A program made the translations under genes and the position numbers. Below the pieces are notes generated by a model, which searched no databases, had not been told where the DNA came from, and was given only the letters and a program-made list of their open reading frames with translations. A stretch of DNA of 24,868 nt from Brugia malayi (taxonomy: Eukaryota > Nematoda > Chromadorea > Rhabditida > Onchocercidae), in the NCBI RefSeq assembly GCF_000002995.4, contig NW_025062324.1:1-24868 (forward strand), read 5' to 3'. Below are positions 20,796-24,868 of this stretch, piece by piece (position 1 is the first letter of the stretch; every line of letters starts with the position of its first letter).

Positions 20796-22083
20796 GATAA
20801 TTAATTTTATTTGCTATTTATATATTTGCAATGATATAATATTTCATTTGATTTTTTCATTATAATAGGATAATTTTGGTGATGTGAAATTACATTATAA
20901 TACAATTATACATCTTCTTCTTTTCTTTCTTTTTTCAAAAAAAAAAAAAGTTATTATGAAAATTTGAAATTTTATGAATTGATGAAATATGTAAGAAGAT
21001 AAGTTTTTTTTTTTTTTAAAAAAAATTAAGCACAAGTGATAAAAAATTATTTTGAAAATTTTAAGTCAGAAAAATTTGAAATGTTTGTGAAAATTTTTTG
21101 TCACTTTTGTAGCTGATTGAAACACACTGATAATAATAAATCAATTTTCAAATCGATTTATTGAGTAACAGTAGATCGATTTATGAGATAAAAAAAAAAA
21201 AAAATTATTTGTTGCACATAAGATTGATTTATTATTATCAAATAGATTAATTGATTTAATGGATAGGAAATGATTAAATTTTAGGAAAAAAAAAACTGTG
21301 AAAGACAAAGAATGAAATTAATAGAATTAAATTGTTGGTTGTTTATGATAATAAAAATTAATTTGAAAATAAATGAATGATTCAGCTAAGATGTTCAGAT
21401 CAATCTTATAAAAGTTCATTTTGATATATCTTATCAGCAAAACAATTGAAATGTGTTATTTATCAATTAGCTGTATGATCAGCGTAAGAGCGTTTAAGAA
21501 AAAAAAAAATTGATAAATTAACAAATCATTAAAAGTGCTTTCATTTGAATGCAAATGAATTTAGGAAAGGAGAAATTGTCACAAAAATGTCACACTGATT
21601 ATAACTGATAGAATATTGATATTATAAAAATAATTTAACATTTAATATCCTTAATCTACTTAAATTACATTGATATTGTGATATGATAATATTGGTAAAT
21701 TATTTACACTGATTTGATAATATTGATTAAATCAGTTGAATCAATTAATGCTTTTAAAGAATGCGGCATTGATCATTTAATGATTTAATGAGCAAAAAAA
21801 AAAAAAAAAAAAAATCATATTAAATTTCTCATAATTTCATTCAGTTTAACAGCAAATGTTTTGAATCTAATAGATTTAATCAATAATAATTAGGATTCTA
21901 TAGCAGTTTTACTAATTATCAATTAATTAGTTATTTTTAAAAGTTATCAAATATAGTTCTGATAATAATATCATACTATCACGATTCAATTATTCTAAAA
22001 AAAGATTTGAGCGCAAAATTAAAATTATAAATTCAAATATAAGCATAAAACTGCTGAAATTGTTAAAATATGCATAAATTACG
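20796..22083 (+). repeat. Module A copy 13 (complete; B-linked, long poly-A)
   Basis: 1288 bp, AGCAC/AGAAGATAAG type. The poly-A after GAGC is 21 (21794-21814) and the A-run after GAGAT is also longer than usual. A private TATCAGCAAAAC replaces TATCAGCTAAAC. It continues directly into module B. Confidence 0.93.
21794..21814 (+). repeat. Expanded poly-A tract (21 A)
   Basis: 21 A after AATGAGC, the third case of poly-A expansion linked to module B. Confidence 0.8.
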
Positions 22084-22377
22084 TAAAACTGATAGCTGTA
22101 ATTATTTGAAACTATTACAACTGAATGGAATTTTTTTTAATAAAAACTTTTCTTATTTAAATAAAAAAATTAATTTGACAAAAATATAATTTAAGCTAAA
22201 AATATAAATATAAAATTCTGCTTTTGAAACTTGAGTAACATTAGATGAAAAATTTAACACTTATTGGCTTGGCTAGTAGAGATATTATAACAGTTTATGT
22301 CAATTATAAATTTATCACTAAAGTCAAATTTTTTCTAAAGTCATAATTTATCACTAAGGCCACTGTACCTTACGTTA
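22084..22377 (+). repeat. Module B copy 3, left part only
   Basis: It matches the first ~294 bp of the other two B copies up to GGCCACTGTACCTTACGTTA, then turns into the 15-bp minisatellite. The two ~220-bp internal repeats and the TTAGGC array that follow B elsewhere are absent. Small differences from the other copies include CACTAAAGTC for CACTGAAGTC. Confidence 0.88.
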
Positions 22378-22380
22378 CCG

Positions 22381-22560
22381 TACTTCTTACCACTGTACCT
22401 TTTGTTACCGTACCTCTTATCACTGTACCTCTTGTAACCGTACCTCTTACCATTGTACCTTTCGTTACCGTACCTCTTATCACTGTACCTCTTGTAACCG
22501 TACCTCTTACCATTGTACCTTTCGTTACCGTACCTCTTATCACTGCACCTCTTATCACCG
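22381..22560. repeat. 60-bp higher-order repeat in the minisatellite
   Basis: Three successive 60-bp blocks (4 x 15) starting at 22381, 22441 and 22501 share the same order of variant units: ..GTTACC, TATCACTGTACC, TTGTAACC, TTACCATTGTACC. The third block diverges after about 22545. Confidence 0.85.
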
Positions 22561-23408
22561 TACCTCTTATCACGGTACCTCTTATCACGGTACCTCTTAT
22601 CACTGCACCTCTTATCACCGTACCTCTTATCATGGTACCTCTTATCATGGTACCTCTTACCACCGTACCTCTTATCTTCCTCTTATCACTGTACCTCTTA
22701 TCATGGTACCTCTTATCACTGTACCTCTTATCATGGTACCTCTTATCACCGTACCTCTTATCATGGTACCTCTTATCACTGTACCTCTTATCATTGTACC
22801 TCTTATCACCGTACCTCTTATCACTGTACCTCTTATCATGGTACCTCTTATCACTGTACCTCCTATCATTGTACCTCTTATCACTGTACCTCTTATCATT
22901 GTACCTCTTATCACCGTACCTCTTATCACTGTACCTCTTATCATGGTACCTCTTATCACTGAACCTCCTATCATTGTACCTCTTATCACTGTACCTCTTA
23001 TCATGGTACCTCTTACCACTGTACCTCTTGTAACCGTACCTCTTACCACTGTACCTCCTGTTATCGTACCTCTTACTACCGTACCTTACGTTACCGTACT
23101 TCTTACCGCTGTACTTCTTGTTACCGTACCTCTTATCGCCGTACCTCTTATCACTGCACCTCCTATCACTGTACTTCTTACCACCGTACCTCTTACCACT
23201 GTACCTCTTATCATGGTACCTCTTATCTTGGTACCTCTTATCACTGTACCTCTTATCACCGTACCTCTTATCACGGTACCTCTTATCATGGTACCTCTTG
23301 TCACTGTACCTCTTATCATGGTACCTCTTATCATGGTACCTCTTACCCGTACCTCTTATCATGGTACCTCTTATCTTGGAACCTCATATCATGGTACCTC
23401 TTATCACC

Positions 23409-23550
23409 GTGTTTCTTATCACGGTACCTCTTACCATGGTACCTCTTATCATAGTACCTCTTATCTTGGTACCTCTTATCACTGTTTCTTATCACGGTAC
23501 CTCTTACCATGGTACCTCTTATCATAGTACCTCTTATCTTGGTACCTCCT
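23409..23550. repeat. 75-bp duplication in the minisatellite
   Basis: A five-unit block containing the unusual TTTCTTATCACGG, TTACCATGG, TATCATAG and TATCTTGG units occurs at 23409 and again at 23484. The second copy has lost two bases at its left edge. Confidence 0.8.
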
Positions 23551-23680
23551 ATTATGATACCTCTTATCATGGTACCTCTTATCACTGCACCTCTTATCAC
23601 CGTACCTCTTATCACGGTACCCCTTATCACTGCACCTCTTATCACTGCACCTCTTATCACGGTACCTCTTATCATGGTGC

Positions 23681-24100
23681 CTCTTATCTTGGTACCTCTT
23701 ATTACGGTACCTCTTATCACGGTACCCCTTATCACTGCACCTCTTATCACGGTACCTCTTATCATGGTACCTCTCACCACCGTACCTCTTATCATGGTAC
23801 CTCTTATCATGGTACCTCTTATCACCGTGCCTCTTATCACGGTACCTTTTATCATGGTACTTCTTGTCACTGTACCTCTTACCACCGTACCTCTTATCTT
23901 GGTACCTCTTATTACGGTACCTCTTATCACGGTACCCCTTATCACTGCACCTCTTATCACGGTACCTCTTATCATGGTACCTCTTACCACCGTACCTCTT
24001 ATCATGGTACCTCTTATCATGGTACCTCTTACCACCGTACCTCTTATCACTGCACCTCTTATCACCGTACCTCTTATCATGGTGCCTCTTATCATGGTAC
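23681..24100. repeat. 210-bp higher-order repeat in the minisatellite
   Basis: The series starting TCTTGG, TTACGG, CACGGTACCCC, CACTGCACC at 23681 repeats at 23891, an offset of 210 bp (14 x 15). The first ~140 bp of the two copies differ at one position, then they diverge. This is a recent segmental duplication within the satellite. Confidence 0.85.
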
Positions 24101-24242
24101 CTCTTACCACCGTACCTCTTATTACCTACCTCTTGCTACCGTATTTCTTATTACCGTACATCTTATCACCTATCTCTTATCACTGCGCCTTATATTCCGT
24201 ATTTTTCCCACCGTACCTCTTCTTACCGTATCTGTTATTATC

Positions 24243-24303
24243 ACTAATAAAAATGAATTGTTCTTTTTTTTCTAATTTTAAATTTTAATTCGTATTTATT
24301 TAT
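24243..24303. other. Unique ~60-bp spacer between minisatellite and module A
   Basis: An AT-rich stretch (ATGAATTGTTC, a T-run, then TTCGTATTTATTTAT) not seen elsewhere in the window. It leads into GATAATTAATTTTATTTG, so this is the only A copy whose left neighbour is not TTAGGC. Confidence 0.75.
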
Positions 24304-24868
24304 GATAATTAATTTTATTTGCTATTTATATATTTGCAATGATATAATATTTCATTTGATTTTTTCATTATAATAGGATAATTTTGGTGATGTGAAATTA
24401 CATTATAATACAATTATACATCTTCTTCTTTTCTTTCTTTTTTCAAAAAAAAAAAAAGTTATTATGAAAATTTGAAATTTTATGAATTGATGAAATATGT
24501 AAGAAGATAAGTTTTTTTTTTTTTTTAAAAAAAATTAAGCACAAGTGATAAAAAATTATTTTGAAAATTTTAAGTCAGAAAAATTTGAAATGTTTGTGAA
24601 AATTTTTTGTCACTTTTGTAGCTGATTGAAACACACTGATAATAATAAATCAATTTTCAAATCGATTTATTGAGTAACAGTAGATCGATTTATGAGATAA
24701 AAAAAAAAAAAAATTATTTGTTGCACATAAGATTGATTTATTATTATCAAATAGATTAATTGATTTAATGGATAGGAAATGATTAAATTTTAGGAAAAAA
24801 AAAACTGTGAAAGACAAAGAATGAAATTAGTAGAATTAAATTGTTGGTTGTTTATGATAATAAAAATT
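24304..24868 (+). repeat. Module A copy 14, 5' part only
   Basis: The first 565 bp of module A, of AGCAC/AGAAGATAAG/AGATTG type, cut by the window edge. It has one private change (AATTAGTAGAATT for AATTAATAGAATT). What follows A here cannot be seen. Confidence 0.92.

Larger units (their letters stand above)
22366..24242. repeat. 15-bp minisatellite, unit GTACCTCTTATCATG
   Basis: About 1.88 kb of tandem 15-bp units, roughly 120 copies. The unit core is GTACCTCTTATCA followed by variable TG, CT, CC or CG, so many units are joined as GGTACC palindromes. Because 15 is a multiple of three, several frames stay open on both strands (Val-Pro-Leu-Ile-x and Tyr-Leu-Leu-Ser-x on +, Asp-Lys-Arg-Tyr-x and Ile-Arg-Gly-Thr-x on -). 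Length changes that are not multiples of three, near 22677 and 23345, switch those frames, which speaks against a protein. The most diverged units lie at the two edges. Confidence 0.93.

Noticed and set aside
22370..23362. 330-residue basic repeat protein (Asp-Lys-Arg-Tyr-x) on the minus strand
   Set aside because: The 15-bp satellite keeps several frames open on both strands. A length change near 22677 switches the repeat from Asp-Lys-Arg-Tyr to Ile-Arg-Gly-Thr, so no frame is maintained. No signal peptide or unique domain.
23118..24275. 385-residue repeat protein on the plus strand
   Set aside because: It passes through three different repeat frames (Tyr-Leu-Leu-Ser, Val-Pro-Leu-Ile, Thr-Ser-Tyr-His) because of indels, and overlaps equally long frames on both strands. 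Satellite artefact.
1..24868. tRNA, rRNA or spliced-leader RNA genes
   Set aside because: I saw no cloverleaf, no conserved rRNA segment and no recognisable SL donor sequence on either strand. A covariance-model search was not possible.

Overview
The window looks like nematode chromosome-end (subtelomeric or telomeric) DNA and holds no convincing gene. The main evidence is twelve long arrays of the hexamer TTAGGC, the canonical nematode telomere repeat, set in very AT-rich, homopolymer-rich sequence. I cannot name the species. The low GC would suit several parasitic or free-living nematode lineages.

Layout: nearly everything is one composite repeat, always in the same orientation. Module A is about 1.27 kb, AT-rich and non-coding. 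It starts GATAATTAATTTTATTTG and ends TGCATAAATTACG, and occurs 14 times (12 complete, one partial at each edge). Nine A copies run straight into a G-run and a TTAGGC array of about 150-510 bp, which in turn runs into the next A. Two A copies (2515-3794 and 15002-16282) continue instead into module B (about 827 bp, with an internal ~220-bp duplication), which ends in the two longest TTAGGC arrays (719 and 632 bp). One A copy (20796-22083) continues into the first ~294 bp of B. There B passes into a ~1.88-kb minisatellite with a 15-bp unit (22366-24242) that takes the place of the rest of B and its telomeric array. A ~60-bp spacer then leads into the last, partial A.

Relations between copies: diagnostic bases in A alternate (AACGC/AGAAAATAAG versus AGCAC/AGAAGATAAG) through 5340-15001, giving three successive A+A dimers of about 3.0-3.4 kb. 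Four TTAGGC arrays share a register-exact pattern of TTACGC and GGATTA variants, so these arrays were copied together with their A modules rather than each being made afresh by telomerase. The three B-linked A copies alone carry an expanded poly-A tract (20-23 A against 13-14).

Interpretation (inference): this resembles chromosome ends built by recombination or rolling-circle copying of a subtelomere-telomere unit. Known parallels are the Y'-TG arrays of yeast type I survivors and the TALT segments of C. elegans telomerase-independent survivors. The alternative is an ordinary subtelomeric higher-order satellite that contains interstitial telomere tracts. The TTAGGC strand reads 5'->3' to the right, so the physical end would lie to the right if the orientation is native. 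All long reading frames in the window are products of hexamer or 15-mer periodicity and are rejected as genes.
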